NCBI GenBank assembly: GCA_035534855.1
Contig: DATLRD010000086.1
Location: 1-64,000, forward strand
DNA: 64,000 bases
From: DATARH01 sp035534855
GTDB taxonomy: Bacteria; Pseudomonadota; Alphaproteobacteria; ATCC43930; CGMCC-115725
Direction: 5' to 3'
The notes beneath the pieces were generated by a model. That model searched no databases. It saw only the letters and a program-made list of their open reading frames with translations, and was not told where the DNA came from. The translations under genes and the position numbers were made by a program. Below are positions 1-9,231 of this stretch, piece by piece; position 1 is the stretch's first letter, and each line of letters begins with the position of its first letter.

Positions 1-473
1 TCGCCGGTGATGTCGAGATCGGGCCTCATGCCAACATCTGGTTCAACGTCGTGATCCGCGGCGACGACGGGCCGGTCCGCATCGGCGCCGGCGCCAACAT
101 CCAGGACGGCTCGGTCGTGCATGTGACGATCGACCCGACGAGCGAGCCGCCGCAGCACATCGCGTGCGAGATCGGCGAGGGCTGCGCGGTCGGCCACATG
201 GCGCTGCTGCACGCCTGCCGGCTGGAACCCGGCGCCTTTGTCGGGATGAAGGCGTGCGTGATGGACCTGGCGGTGGTCGAGGCCGGGGCGATGGTCGCCG
301 CCGGCGCCGTGGTCACGCCGCGCAAGCGGGTGAAAGCCGGCGACTTGTGGGCCGGCACCCCGGCGCGCTTCTCGCGCGTGCTCAAGCCCGAGGAGCGCGA
401 GTACATGCGCTGGGTGCCCGAGCATTACCGGCGGCTGGCGGACGAGTATCGGGTTTATAAAGGCCCGGGTTAA
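1..473 (+). CDS. Gamma-carbonic anhydrase-like hexapeptide-repeat protein (5' truncated)
   Basis: The reading frame is open from base 3 and its start lies left of the window; 156 residues are visible, against about 170-180 usual for the family. The sequence shows the left-handed beta-helix rhythm of gamma-carbonic anhydrases (YrdA/PaaY/CaiE group). The three metal-ligand histidines appear to be present: one in DGSVVHV and two in VGHMALLHAC. WFNVVIRGDDG near the visible start is the typical N-terminal core, so little is missing. The family binds Zn or Fe; many members are of unknown activity, and true carbonic anhydrase activity cannot be claimed from sequence alone. The gene is convergent with phaC. 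Confidence 0.85.
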   Translation, partial: AGDVEIGPHANIWFNVVIRGDDGPVRIGAGANIQDGSVVHVTIDPTSEPPQHIACEIGEGCAVGHMALLHACRLEPGAFVGMKACVMDLAVVEAGAMVAAGAVVTPRKRVKAGDLWAGTPARFSRVLKPEEREYMRWVPEHYRRLADEYRVYKGPG

Positions 474-531
474 GGGGGACGACAACGTTCGGTGCATCGA
501 ACATTGCCGGCGACAGTTTCGAGAGGACCAG

Positions 532-2328
532 TCAATCCTCCGCCCGCACCTTTACATAACTTCCCGGCGCGTCTTCGATCGGCTTCAGCTTGCCGTCGCC
601 CGGCACCCGCGCCTTGACCGTGCCGCCGCCATATTGCCCGACCCATTCCTCCCACAGCGGCCACCACGAGCCGTCGTGCTGGGTCGCGCCGGCGAGCCAG
701 TCATCGGGCGAAGGCAGGTTCTTGTCATTGGTCCAGTGCCCGTATTTGCTGCCGGGCGGGTTGACGACGCCGGCGATGTGCCCCGACGACGACAGCACGA
801 ACTTGACCGGGCCCGAATAAAGCTGCGTCGCGACATAGGTCGAGCGCCACGGGGCGATGTGGTCCTCGCGGGTCGACAGCAGAAACGCCGGGGTCTTGAC
901 CTTGCGCAGGTCGATCTTGATCCCGCCGAGGGTGATCCCGCCGGGCTCCGACAGCAGGTTCTCCTGGTACATCTTGCGCAGGTAAAAGCTGTGCATCGCC
1001 GCCGGCATCCGCGTCGAATCCGCGTTCCAGTAGAGCAGGTCGAACGGAAACGGCTGCTTGCCCAAGAGGTAGTTGTTGATGACGAACGACCAGATCAGGT
1101 CGTTGGCGCGCAGCATGTTAAAGGTCGTGTGCATTTCGCGCGCGTCGAGATAGCCCTTTTTGTTCATCCGCTCTTCAAGCGCGGTGAGCTGCTCTTCGTC
1201 GATGAACACTGAGAGATCGCCGGCCTCGGCGAAATCGACCATCGTCACGAAATAGGTCGCGCTTTTGATGCGGGTGTCGCGCTTGGCCGCCATAAAGGCC
1301 AGCGTCGCCGACAGCAGCGTGCCGCCGAGGCAATAGCCGATCACGTTGGCGTCGCGCTCGCCGGTCGCCTCGCGCATCGCGTCGAGCGCGGCGAGCGGTC
1401 CTTCGCGCATGTAATCCTCAAAGCTCTTGGCGGCGAGGCGCTCGTCGGGGTTGACCCACGAGATCACAAACACCGTGTGGCCCTGACCGACCGCCCAGCG
1501 GATGAACGAGTTCTGCGGCCGCAGGTCGAGGATGTAGAATTTGTTGATCCACGGCGGGATGATCAGCAGCGGCCGTTTTTTTACCGTGTCGGTCGCCGGC
1601 GCATACTGGATCAGCTGCATCAAATCGTTCTGGAAGACGACCTTGCCGGGCGTTGTCGCAACATTCTCACCGAGGCGGAACGCCGCCATGTCGGTCATCG
1701 AGATGGTGGGCTGGCCCTTGCCGCGCTCGAGGTCGGCGAGCAGGTTTTCCAGCCCCTGCACCAGGTTTTCGCCGCGGCTTTCGATCGTCGCGCGCAGCAC
1801 CTCGGGGTTGGTCATCACAAAATTCGACGGCGCCAGTGCGTCGACGAACTGCCGCGTATAGAAATCGACCTTGCGCGCGGCGCGCTCGTCGAGTCCGTCG
1901 ACCTTGCGGACCGCATCCTGGATCGTGCGGGCGGTCAGCAGATAGCTCTGTTTGATGTAGTCGAAGACCGCGTTATCGCTCCACGCCTTGTCGCGAAACC
2001 GTCGGTCTTCGGCTGACGCCTCGATCAGCGGCTCGGCGCTGCCGCCCATCAGCCGCTCGCCGGTACGCTGCCACAGCGCCAAATAGTCCTTCCACAGCGA
2101 TAGCTGCGCCTCGACCAGTCGTGACGGGTCGGCCATCAGCCGCGCGGTCATCTCGAAAAAGGCTGCGCCGATCGCCATCGGAGCCGCCATGTCGGCCGGT
2201 GTGTCGTCGCCCTGGCGCTTCAGGAACTCGGCGACAATGCGCTGGCTACGCTCGGCAATGTCGGCAAACTGGCGCGACAGTTCGGCGGGATCGGGCAGGC
2301 CGTCCTTGCCGTCGCCGGTCTCCGCCAT
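532..2328 (-). CDS. phaC: Class I poly(3-hydroxyalkanoate) synthase
   Basis: Polymerises (R)-3-hydroxyacyl-CoA into PHA granules in the cytoplasm. The 598-residue length fits class I enzymes (about 590-600). The lipase-like box GYCLGG carries the nucleophile Cys at about residue 333. The downstream REDHIAPW (Asp region) and SSGHIAGVVNPP (His) motifs supply the rest of the triad, and an N-terminal PhaC domain (RFRDKAWSDN, NPEVL) precedes it. The start at 2328 is chosen because GGAGGG lies 7-8 bases upstream; the frame stays open to 2385 with no comparable ribosome site. No phaA, phaB or phasin gene lies beside it, so it is an orphan synthase here. Confidence 0.97.
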   Translation of the reverse strand: MAETGDGKDGLPDPAELSRQFADIAERSQRIVAEFLKRQGDDTPADMAAPMAIGAAFFEMTARLMADPSRLVEAQLSLWKDYLALWQRTGERLMGGSAEPLIEASAEDRRFRDKAWSDNAVFDYIKQSYLLTARTIQDAVRKVDGLDERAARKVDFYTRQFVDALAPSNFVMTNPEVLRATIESRGENLVQGLENLLADLERGKGQPTISMTDMAAFRLGENVATTPGKVVFQNDLMQLIQYAPATDTVKKRPLLIIPPWINKFYILDLRPQNSFIRWAVGQGHTVFVISWVNPDERLAAKSFEDYMREGPLAALDAMREATGERDANVIGYCLGGTLLSATLAFMAAKRDTRIKSATYFVTMVDFAEAGDLSVFIDEEQLTALEERMNKKGYLDAREMHTTFNMLRANDLIWSFVINNYLLGKQPFPFDLLYWNADSTRMPAAMHSFYLRKMYQENLLSEPGGITLGGIKIDLRKVKTPAFLLSTREDHIAPWRSTYVATQLYSGPVKFVLSSSGHIAGVVNPPGSKYGHWTNDKNLPSPDDWLAGATQHDGSWWPLWEEWVGQYGGGTVKARVPGDGKLKPIEDAPGSYVKVRAED

Positions 2329-2530
2329 GCCGATTCCCTCCGCCAATGTCATCATCCCTGCGCGGGCCCAACGCCCCCGGCGCACCCGCTGTGCTGCGGA
2401 TCAAAGATAGTGACGCGCGGGCCGTGATCTAATACACCACCGCCCAGCTTTACGCCGCCGCCCTGTCGTCGCCGCGTTGCGGTCGGCGCGGTGCGGGCGG
2501 TGCCTCGGCCGATGCGTTGGGACTTCGCCG

Positions 2531-3508
2531 ATGCCGTTTCGCCCTCTGAGAAATCTGGTCCTCGCGGCGTTGGTGGCGAGCCTGGGGGCCTGCCACCCGA
2601 TCGATACCTGGCGCTCCTTGACCGGCGCGAACAAGGACGATCCCGACCCAGCCACGACGCCGAACAGCCAGAACCTCGCGGCCGGCTCGAAAGAGCCGTA
2701 TCCCAACCTTGCGAGCGTGCCGGCGCCGCCGATCCCGGCCCTTACCCAGGCGGAGCGCGACCGCCTGACCACGAGCCTCGTCGCCGACCGCACCAACGCC
2801 AGATACAACCAGGAAAGGCTGCTCCCGGGGCCGACCCCTGCTGCGGCGCTGCCGCCGCCGCCGGATCGCAGAGCGCCGCCGTCCGGTAGTGCCACGGGAC
2901 CGACGGTGGCAAAATCGTCGGTCGCGCCGCCGCGCAAGCCGGGCGAGCCGCCGGCACCGGGACCGCGAGAATCGAGCCTGCAACCGCCGCGGGCGCGGGA
3001 AAACCCGCAGCCCGAGGCATCACGGCCGCCGCCGGAACGGGTGACGATGGCCCCGGCTCCGGCCCCGGCGGCTGCCCCGATCGCGCCGGCGACGATCGCC
3101 AGCGCCGCGCCTCAGCCACCACCGCCGCCGCCGTCGATCCCGCCGCCGGCGTCGGTGGCAATGGCGCCGACCCCGGCGGCGACCGGCCCGGCGGTCGCGC
3201 ACACCGTCGCGACGATCGATTTCACGACGCCTACCGCCAAATTGGCAGCCGCCGACCAGGCGACGATCGACGGCGTCGTGGCGGCGTTCCGCGCCAAGCC
3301 GGGGACCGTGCATGTCGTCGCCTATGCCGCGGCGGCGTCGCCCGGCCATGCCGAGCTCGACAATTACCGCGCCGCGCTTGACCGCGGCCAGACCGTCGCC
3401 AAGGCGCTCGCCGAGGACGGCGTGCCGGTGGGCAAGATCTCGACCGAGGCCGCGCCGGCCCTGCCCGGCGCACCGTCGGGCCGCGTCGTGATCCGGCTGG
3501 CGTCATGA
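2531..3508 (+). CDS. Proline-rich lipoprotein with C-terminal OmpA-like domain
   Basis: A 325-residue predicted outer-membrane lipoprotein. A short signal peptide ends in the lipobox LGAC (Cys about residue 20). A long Pro/Ala-rich linker (about 90-230) could span the periplasm. The last 100 residues (IDFTTPTAKL, DNYRAALDRGQTVAKAL, GRVVIRL) resemble the OmpA/MotB peptidoglycan-binding fold, although the usual NxxLSxxRA motif is only loosely kept (DNYRAALDRG). A tether between outer membrane and cell wall is the likely role, by inference. The start at 2531 is chosen because the signal peptide begins there; an in-frame upstream ATG at 2477 would add a non-signal extension. hom follows 13 bases later. 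Confidence 0.75.
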   Translation: MPFRPLRNLVLAALVASLGACHPIDTWRSLTGANKDDPDPATTPNSQNLAAGSKEPYPNLASVPAPPIPALTQAERDRLTTSLVADRTNARYNQERLLPGPTPAAALPPPPDRRAPPSGSATGPTVAKSSVAPPRKPGEPPAPGPRESSLQPPRARENPQPEASRPPPERVTMAPAPAPAAAPIAPATIASAAPQPPPPPPSIPPPASVAMAPTPAATGPAVAHTVATIDFTTPTAKLAAADQATIDGVVAAFRAKPGTVHVVAYAAAASPGHAELDNYRAALDRGQTVAKALAEDGVPVGKISTEAAPALPGAPSGRVVIRLAS

Positions 3509-3521
3509 CCGGGCCGCACCT

Positions 3522-4814
3522 GTGAACCCGCCGCTCAAAATCGGGATCGCCGGGCTCGGCACGGTCGGCAGCGGCACGCTGCGGCTGCTCGCACAACAGG
3601 CCGAGGTACTGGCCGCTCGCGCCGGGCGCCGCATCGTCGTCGTCGCCGTCTCGGCTCGCGACCGGCGCCGCGACCGCGGTGTCGACCTGTCGGCGGTGCG
3701 CTGGTACGAGGATGCCGCGTCGCTGGCGGCCGATCCGGAAATCGATGTCGTCGTCGAGCTGATCGGCGGCGCCGACGGGATCGCCCGCACCGTCGTTGAA
3801 ACCGCGCTCGCCGGCAACAAGCACGTCGTGACCGCCAACAAGGCGCTGATGGCGCGCCATGGCACCAGCCTCGCCGAGGCGGCCGAGGCGGCCGGCGTCG
3901 CGCTCGCCTTCGAGGCTTCGGTCGCTGGCGGCATCCCGGTGATCAAGACGCTGCGCGAAGGGCTGGCCGGCAATCGGCTGGCGCGCGTCTATGGCATCCT
4001 CAACGGCACCTGCAACTACATCCTGACGACGATGCGCGAGAGCGGCCGGGAATTTGCCGAGGTGCTGGGAGAGGCGCAAAAGCTCGGCTATGCCGAGGCC
4101 GACCCGAGCTTTGACATCGACGGCGTCGACGCGGCGCACAAGCTGGCGATCCTCGCCAGCGTGGCGTTTGGCCGGCCGGTCGATTTCGACGGCGTCTACA
4201 CCGACGGCATCCGCCACATCTCGCGGCTCGACATCGATTTCGCCGAGGAACTCGGCTATCGGATCAAGCTGCTGGGCATCGCCCGATTGACCGAGGCCGG
4301 GCTCGAACAGCGCGTGCACCCGTGCATGGTCAGGCGCGACACGCCGATCGCCGCGGTCGAAGGGGTTTTCAACGCCGTCGTTGCCGAAGGGGACTTTGTC
4401 GGCCGCGTCGTGCTGCAAGGCCGTGGCGCCGGCGCGTTTCCGACCGCCTCGGCGGTGGCCGCCGATATCGTCGACATCGCCGCCGGGCGCGTGGTGCCGC
4501 CGTTCGGGGTACCGATCGCGGCGCTGGAGCCGATCCCCGCGGCGCCGATGGAGCGGCATCAGGGCGCCTATTACATCCGCCTGATGGTGGTCGACCAGCC
4601 CGGCGTGATTGCCGATGTCGCCGCCGCGCTGCGCGACCAGAACGTGTCGATGGAATCGATGATCCAGCGCGGCCGGGCGCCCGGCGAGGCGGTGCCGGTG
4701 GTGCTGACGACGCACGCGACGGTCGAGGCGGCGATGCGCCGTGCGCTCGACGCGATCGGCCGGCTCGGCACGGTGCTGGAGCCGCCGCGAATGGTGCGAA
4801 TCGAGGATTTCTAA
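3522..4814 (+). CDS. hom: Homoserine dehydrogenase
   Basis: Reduces aspartate semialdehyde to homoserine, the branch point to threonine and methionine. At 430 residues it is standard for the long form with a regulatory tail. The N-terminal NAD(P)-binding motif is GLGTVGSG; the catalytic-domain signature GILNGTCNYILTTM and DIDGVDAAHKLAILA are clear. A C-terminal ACT domain begins near residue 350 (YYIRLMVVDQPGVIADV), which normally mediates feedback by threonine. The start is GTG, with no in-frame ATG upstream. It is followed 26 bases later by glpX, the usual alphaproteobacterial hom-glpX-recJ order. Confidence 0.97.
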   Translation: MNPPLKIGIAGLGTVGSGTLRLLAQQAEVLAARAGRRIVVVAVSARDRRRDRGVDLSAVRWYEDAASLAADPEIDVVVELIGGADGIARTVVETALAGNKHVVTANKALMARHGTSLAEAAEAAGVALAFEASVAGGIPVIKTLREGLAGNRLARVYGILNGTCNYILTTMRESGREFAEVLGEAQKLGYAEADPSFDIDGVDAAHKLAILASVAFGRPVDFDGVYTDGIRHISRLDIDFAEELGYRIKLLGIARLTEAGLEQRVHPCMVRRDTPIAAVEGVFNAVVAEGDFVGRVVLQGRGAGAFPTASAVAADIVDIAAGRVVPPFGVPIAALEPIPAAPMERHQGAYYIRLMVVDQPGVIADVAAALRDQNVSMESMIQRGRAPGEAVPVVLTTHATVEAAMRRALDAIGRLGTVLEPPRMVRIEDF

Positions 4815-4840
4815 AATCTGAAAGGCGAGGGAGGAAAAGC

Positions 4841-5830
4841 GTGGCCGAACCCCCGAAGATGGACCGCAATCTCGCGCTCGAAGCCGTGCGCGTCACCGAG
4901 ATCGCGGCGCTGTCGGCTTCGCGCCTGATGGGGCGCGGTGACGAGAAGGCCGCCGATCAGGCCGCGGTCGATGCGATGCGCCAAGCGCTGAACAGCCTGG
5001 CGATCGACGGCACGGTGGTGATCGGCGAGGGCGAACGCGACGAGGCGCCGATGCTGTACATCGGCGAAAAGGTCGGCACCGGCCAGGGGCCGAAGGTCGA
5101 CATCGCGCTCGACCCGCTCGAAGGCACGACGATCACCGCCAAGGGCGGCGCCAACGCGCTCGCGGTGATCGCGTTTGCCGACGCCGGCGGTTTTCTCAAC
5201 GCGCCCGACGTGTATATGGACAAGCTCGCGATCGGCAGCGGATTCCCCGATGACCTCGTCGATCTGGACGAGACGCCGGCGGCCAACCTCAAGAACCTCG
5301 CCCGCGCCAAGAAATGCAATGTCGCCGATCTTGTCGTGTGCATTCTCGACCGGCCGCGCCACGCCGACCTGATCGCCAAGGTCCGCGCAGCCGGCGCGCG
5401 CATCAACCTGATCGGCGACGGCGATGTCGGCGGCGTCATCGCCACGTCGAGCCCGGAGACCGGGATCGACCTGTATTACGGCTCGGGCGGCGCACCCGAA
5501 GGGGTGCTGGCGGCGGCGGCGCTACGCTGCATCGGGGGCCAGATGCAGGGCCGGCTTCTTTTCCGCAACGATGACGAGCGGGGCCGCGCGCACCATCTCG
5601 GCATCACCGATTTCGACCGCAAGTACAGCCTGCTCGACCTCGCATCCGGCGACGTGATGTTCGCTGCGACCGGCGTGACCAACGGAACCATGCTGAAAGG
5701 GGTGCGGCGCACCCATACCAGCGCCTTTACCCATTCGGTGGTGATGCGCTCGCGCACCGGCACGGTGCGCTATGTCGAGGCGAATCACGACTTGACCCGC
5801 AAGGACCAGTTCGCCCAGCTCTTCGTCTGA
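4841..5830 (+). CDS. glpX: Fructose-1,6-bisphosphatase class II
   Basis: Hydrolyses fructose-1,6-bisphosphate to fructose-6-phosphate in gluconeogenesis. The 329 residues match the GlpX family: DRNLALEAVRVTEIAAL at the N-terminus, the metal-site motifs GEGERDEAPM and DPLEGTT, and the downstream substrate region GSGGAPEGVLAAAA. The GTG start at 4841 has a strong GGGAGG site 5 bases upstream; longer in-frame extensions run through hom and are not real. Its product feeds the pentose phosphate operon at 44.5 kb, so it is functionally linked to it although distant. Confidence 0.97.
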   Translation: MAEPPKMDRNLALEAVRVTEIAALSASRLMGRGDEKAADQAAVDAMRQALNSLAIDGTVVIGEGERDEAPMLYIGEKVGTGQGPKVDIALDPLEGTTITAKGGANALAVIAFADAGGFLNAPDVYMDKLAIGSGFPDDLVDLDETPAANLKNLARAKKCNVADLVVCILDRPRHADLIAKVRAAGARINLIGDGDVGGVIATSSPETGIDLYYGSGGAPEGVLAAAALRCIGGQMQGRLLFRNDDERGRAHHLGITDFDRKYSLLDLASGDVMFAATGVTNGTMLKGVRRTHTSAFTHSVVMRSRTGTVRYVEANHDLTRKDQFAQLFV

Positions 5831-5839
5831 GCCGCGCCG

Positions 5840-7621
5840 ATGGATGGGGGGCCATCGGCGATCGTCCTCGGGGTCGAGCGTTCGGTGTCCGGCCGCCGCT
5901 GGCGAACGCGGCCCGGCGATCCGCATCAGGCGGCAATGATCGCCGAGCGGCTGGGGCTGCCCGAGATCGTCGGCCGGCTGCTTGCCCAGCGTGGCGTCGG
6001 TGCCGCCGAGGCGCCGGGTTTCCTGGCGCCCCGCCTGCGCGACCTGCTGCCCGACCCGTCGCACCTGTTGGACATGGACCGCGCCGTCGCACGCATTGTC
6101 GCCGCGGTCAGGGCCGGCGAGAAGATCGTCGTCTTCGGCGATTACGATGTCGATGGTGCAACCTCGGCGGCGCTGCTGCGGCGGTATTTTGCGGCGATCG
6201 GCGTCGAAATCGGGGTCTACGTGCCTGACCGGATGCGCGAGGGCTATGGCCCGAACGCGGCGGCGCTGGCCCGGCTCAAGGCGGCGGGCGCGAGGCTGGT
6301 GATCACCGTCGATTGCGGCACCACCGCGCACGAGGCACTTGGCGCCGCGGCGGCCGACGGGCTCGATGTCATCGTCGTCGATCACCATGTCGCCGAGCCG
6401 CTGTTGCCGGCGGCGGTCGCGATCGTCAACCCGAACCGGCTCGACGAGACCAGCCCGCACGGCAATCTCGCGGCGGTCGGGCTGGCTTTCCTGCTTGCCG
6501 TCGCGGTCAACCGCGCGCTGCGCGATGGCGGATGGTATGGCGGTCGCGGTGCCCCGGATCTGCTGCAATGGCTCGACCTCGTCGCGCTCGGCACGGTGTG
6601 CGACGTGGTGCCGCTGTCGGGCCTCAACCGTGCGCTGGTCGCCCAGGGGATCAAGGTTGCGCGCAACGGCGCCAATCGCGGCCTCGCCGCGCTTGGCGCT
6701 GCGGCGGCCCTCAGCGGGCCGATCGATGCCTATCAGCTGGGCTTTGCGCTCGGGCCGCGGGTCAACGCCGGCGGGCGGGTCGGCGCCGCCGATCTGGGCG
6801 CGCGGTTGCTCGCCACCGACGACGAGACGCTGGGCGCCGAGCTGGCGCGGTGCCTCAACGATCACAACCGCGAGCGCCGCGATATCGAGAAGGTGACGCT
6901 GGAGGCGGCGATCGAGATGGTCGAGGCCGAGCCGCAGGCCCCGGTGCTGGTGTTCGCCGCGGCCGAGGGCTGGCACCCGGGCGTGATCGGTATCGTCGCG
7001 GCGCGGCTCAAGGAGCGCTACGGCCGCCCGGCCTGCGTGGTCGCCCTGGCCGACGGGATCGGCAAGGGATCCGGCCGCTCGATCCCCGGCATCGCACTCG
7101 GGCCGGCGGTGATTGCGGCGCGCCAGGCCGGGCTGTTGATCAACGGCGGCGGGCATGCGATGGCCGCGGGGTTTACCGCCGCCGCCGACCGGGTTGGCGC
7201 GCTGCGCGAATTCCTCGCCGAGCGGCTTGGCGACGGGCTCGACCATGACCGGCTGGTGCCGGAACTGCGCATCGACGGCGCGCTGTCGGCGCAAGCGGCA
7301 TCCTCTGGCCTGATCGCGCATCTCGATGCGCTGGCACCGTTCGGCTCGGCCAACCCCGAACCGCGCTTCGTGCTGCCCTCGATCCGCATCGCGCACGCCG
7401 AACCGGTCGGCACCGGCCATCTGCGCTGCACGCTTGCCGATCCGCTCGGCGCCGGACAACTGCGTGCGATCGCGTTTCGCGTCGAGGGAGCGCCGCTCGG
7501 GCGCTTCCTCGCCGACATGCGCGGTCGCGCCGTGCATGTCGCCGGGCATCTCCGCCGCGATTCGTGGCGCGGTGGAGACGCGGTGCAATTCCAGATCGAC
7601 GACGCCGCGCTGCCGGAGTAG
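5840..7621 (+). CDS. recJ: Single-stranded-DNA-specific exonuclease RecJ
   Basis: A 5'-3' ssDNA exonuclease for recombination and mismatch or base-excision repair. The 593 residues carry the DHH phosphoesterase motifs in order: VFGDYDVDG (about 97-105), TVDCGTT, VVDHHVAE (about 180), GTVCDVVPL and, in the DHHA1 part, GPRVNAGGRVG, GWHPGVIGIVA and GSGRS. The C-terminal OB-like region (about 470-590) is present. It starts 9 bases after glpX, so it is probably co-transcribed with hom-glpX. The gene ends against a decayed kinase fragment on the other strand. Confidence 0.97.
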   Translation: MDGGPSAIVLGVERSVSGRRWRTRPGDPHQAAMIAERLGLPEIVGRLLAQRGVGAAEAPGFLAPRLRDLLPDPSHLLDMDRAVARIVAAVRAGEKIVVFGDYDVDGATSAALLRRYFAAIGVEIGVYVPDRMREGYGPNAAALARLKAAGARLVITVDCGTTAHEALGAAAADGLDVIVVDHHVAEPLLPAAVAIVNPNRLDETSPHGNLAAVGLAFLLAVAVNRALRDGGWYGGRGAPDLLQWLDLVALGTVCDVVPLSGLNRALVAQGIKVARNGANRGLAALGAAAALSGPIDAYQLGFALGPRVNAGGRVGAADLGARLLATDDETLGAELARCLNDHNRERRDIEKVTLEAAIEMVEAEPQAPVLVFAAAEGWHPGVIGIVAARLKERYGRPACVVALADGIGKGSGRSIPGIALGPAVIAARQAGLLINGGGHAMAAGFTAAADRVGALREFLAERLGDGLDHDRLVPELRIDGALSAQAASSGLIAHLDALAPFGSANPEPRFVLPSIRIAHAEPVGTGHLRCTLADPLGAGQLRAIAFRVEGAPLGRFLADMRGRAVHVAGHLRRDSWRGGDAVQFQIDDAALPE

Positions 7622-7626
7622 CGAGC

Positions 7627-7889
7627 CTAATCGTCCGCGGCGCGCGGCAGGCGTGCAGCGACGGCGAAGCGGCGGCGGGCAAGTTCGGTGCCCTGCATCA
7701 CGGCGTCGAGGCAGGTGGCGACCAGCTCCGCCGCCTCGCCGCCGGGCTCGACCAACGGTTCGAGGCATTCGAGGTTGAGCAGCAACGCCGCCAGCAGATT
7801 GTTAAAATCATGCGCGCGGCGCCGAGCGACCCCGCCGGTGCAGCGAGGGGCTCGGTCTGGGCAATGCTGCTTCGCTGTTCCGGCTGACG
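7627..7889 (-). pseudogene. Remnant of a sensor histidine kinase (dimerisation/phosphoacceptor region)
   Basis: Behind the MFS gene the opposite frame runs to a stop at 7627 and ends with a recognisable piece of a HisKA domain: HDFNNLLAALLLNLECLE followed by LDAVMQGTELARRRF, as in hybrid kinases of the HDFNNLL class. The phosphoacceptor His is present, but the input domain, the ATPase domain and a start codon are missing. The preceding residues (about 7830-7889) look unrelated. It is best read as the leftover of a deleted kinase gene between recJ and the transporter. A full-length relative of the same class lies at 21085-22977. Confidence 0.6.
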
Positions 7890-9152
7890 CTACTCGGCCG
7901 CAGCACCGCTCGTCTCTCCGATCTTCCCGACTATCCGTCCGCGGGTTTCGGGCAGGAACAGCAGCATCACGATCATCAGGCCGAAGGCCGAGGCGCTGAA
8001 TATCGCGATCGCGCCGGCAAGCGATAGCTTTGCGCTCAGGAAGCCGATCAGCGCCGGGAATAACGCGCCGATGCCCCGCCCGGCGTTGTAGCAGAACCCC
8101 TGTGCCGTGCCGCGCAACTCGGTCGGGAAAAGCTCGGTCATGAACGGCCCCATCGGCGGAAACATCGCCAGCCGGATCAGGTTGAGCGGAAAGCCGAGGA
8201 ACAGCAGGGCGATGTTGCTCAACGGCGCAACCATATAGATCAGCACCATCACCAGAGAGCCGATCGCCGAGATCAGAAAGGTCTTTTTGCGGCCTATCAG
8301 GTCGCTGAGATAGGAGCCGATGATGAAACCGAACAGCGCGCCAAGGATCTGGATCAGCAGAAAGCCTCCGGCGCTCGGCGCCGACAGGTGCCGTACCGTG
8401 CGCAGAAAGGTCGGCATCCACACGTCGAGCGCATACCCGCCGCCTTGGGCGCCGGCGACCATCAGCGAAACCTTGATCGTCGTTGCGAGATGCGGGCCAC
8501 GGAACGCGGCGAACAGGTGCGCCAGACCAACCTTCGGCGCGTTCCGCTGCCTGGCAACGAACACGTCCGATTCGCCGAGATTGCGGCGGATCCAGAAAAC
8601 CAGCAGCGCCGGCAGAATGCCGACCCAGAACAGGACGCGCCAGGCGATCGCCTCCGGCAGGGCGGCGAAGAGGCCGATGTAAATAAGCGCCGCGGTGCCC
8701 CAGCCGACGGCCCAGCCAGTCTGCACGATGCCAACCGCGCGACCTCGGTACTTGTCGCGAACCACCTCGCCGATCAGCACCGAACCGGCCGCCCACTCGC
8801 CGCCGAAGCCGAACCCGTGCAGCGCCCGCAGCACGAAAAGCTGCTCGAAATTCTGGGCAAAGCCACACAGAAAGGTGAAGAACGAGTACCACAGGATCGT
8901 GATCTGGAGCATCCGCACCCGCCCGAACCGGTCGGACAGCGAGCCCGTGAACCACCCGCCGAACGAGGAGATCAACAAGGTCACGGTGCCGATCAACCCG
9001 GCCTCGCCGCGCGACAAGCCCCAGATCGAAATCACCGTCGGGATCACGAAACTGTACATCTGGACGTCGAGAGCATCGAGCGACCAGCCGCCAAAGCACG
9101 CGCCCATCGTGCTCCGCTCTTTCGGGGTAAGGTCCTTGAACCAGGCCAGCAT
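7890..9152 (-). CDS. MFS transporter, metabolite:proton symporter type
   Basis: A 420-residue inner-membrane protein with about 12 hydrophobic segments. The MFS motif between helices 2 and 3 is GSLSDRFGRVR, and GFGFGGEWAAG in helix 4 is typical of the NanT/AAHS/MHS-like symporters that import organic acids. Substrate is not determinable. Two adjacent ATGs (9152 and 9155) compete as start; GGAGG sits upstream, and the spacing favours 9152. The upstream frame remains open to 9194 but lacks a better site. The neighbour on the other side is a divergent nicotinamidase. Confidence 0.9.
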   Translation of the reverse strand: MLAWFKDLTPKERSTMGACFGGWSLDALDVQMYSFVIPTVISIWGLSRGEAGLIGTVTLLISSFGGWFTGSLSDRFGRVRMLQITILWYSFFTFLCGFAQNFEQLFVLRALHGFGFGGEWAAGSVLIGEVVRDKYRGRAVGIVQTGWAVGWGTAALIYIGLFAALPEAIAWRVLFWVGILPALLVFWIRRNLGESDVFVARQRNAPKVGLAHLFAAFRGPHLATTIKVSLMVAGAQGGGYALDVWMPTFLRTVRHLSAPSAGGFLLIQILGALFGFIIGSYLSDLIGRKKTFLISAIGSLVMVLIYMVAPLSNIALLFLGFPLNLIRLAMFPPMGPFMTELFPTELRGTAQGFCYNAGRGIGALFPALIGFLSAKLSLAGAIAIFSASAFGLMIVMLLFLPETRGRIVGKIGETSGAAAE

Positions 9153-9231
9153 CATTTCCTCCGTTGCCGACAACCTTATGGTGGCGGGCACCATGCGGCT
9201 TTGCTTATTCAGACGATATTAGGAACGAGCT

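Noticed and set aside
487..506. Small dyad gttcggtgcatcgaac between the carbonic anhydrase-like gene and phaC
   Set aside because: Only 5 uninterrupted base pairs and no T run; too weak for a terminator or LexA-type operator.
2401..2983. Long reverse-strand frames overlapping the proline-rich lipoprotein gene
   Set aside because: They are Arg/Gly/Pro-rich shadow frames of a GC-rich gene, with no domain or ribosome site.
5522..7768. A 748-codon reverse frame across recJ and glpX
   Set aside because: Antisense shadow of two well-supported genes with typical codon-position mirror composition.
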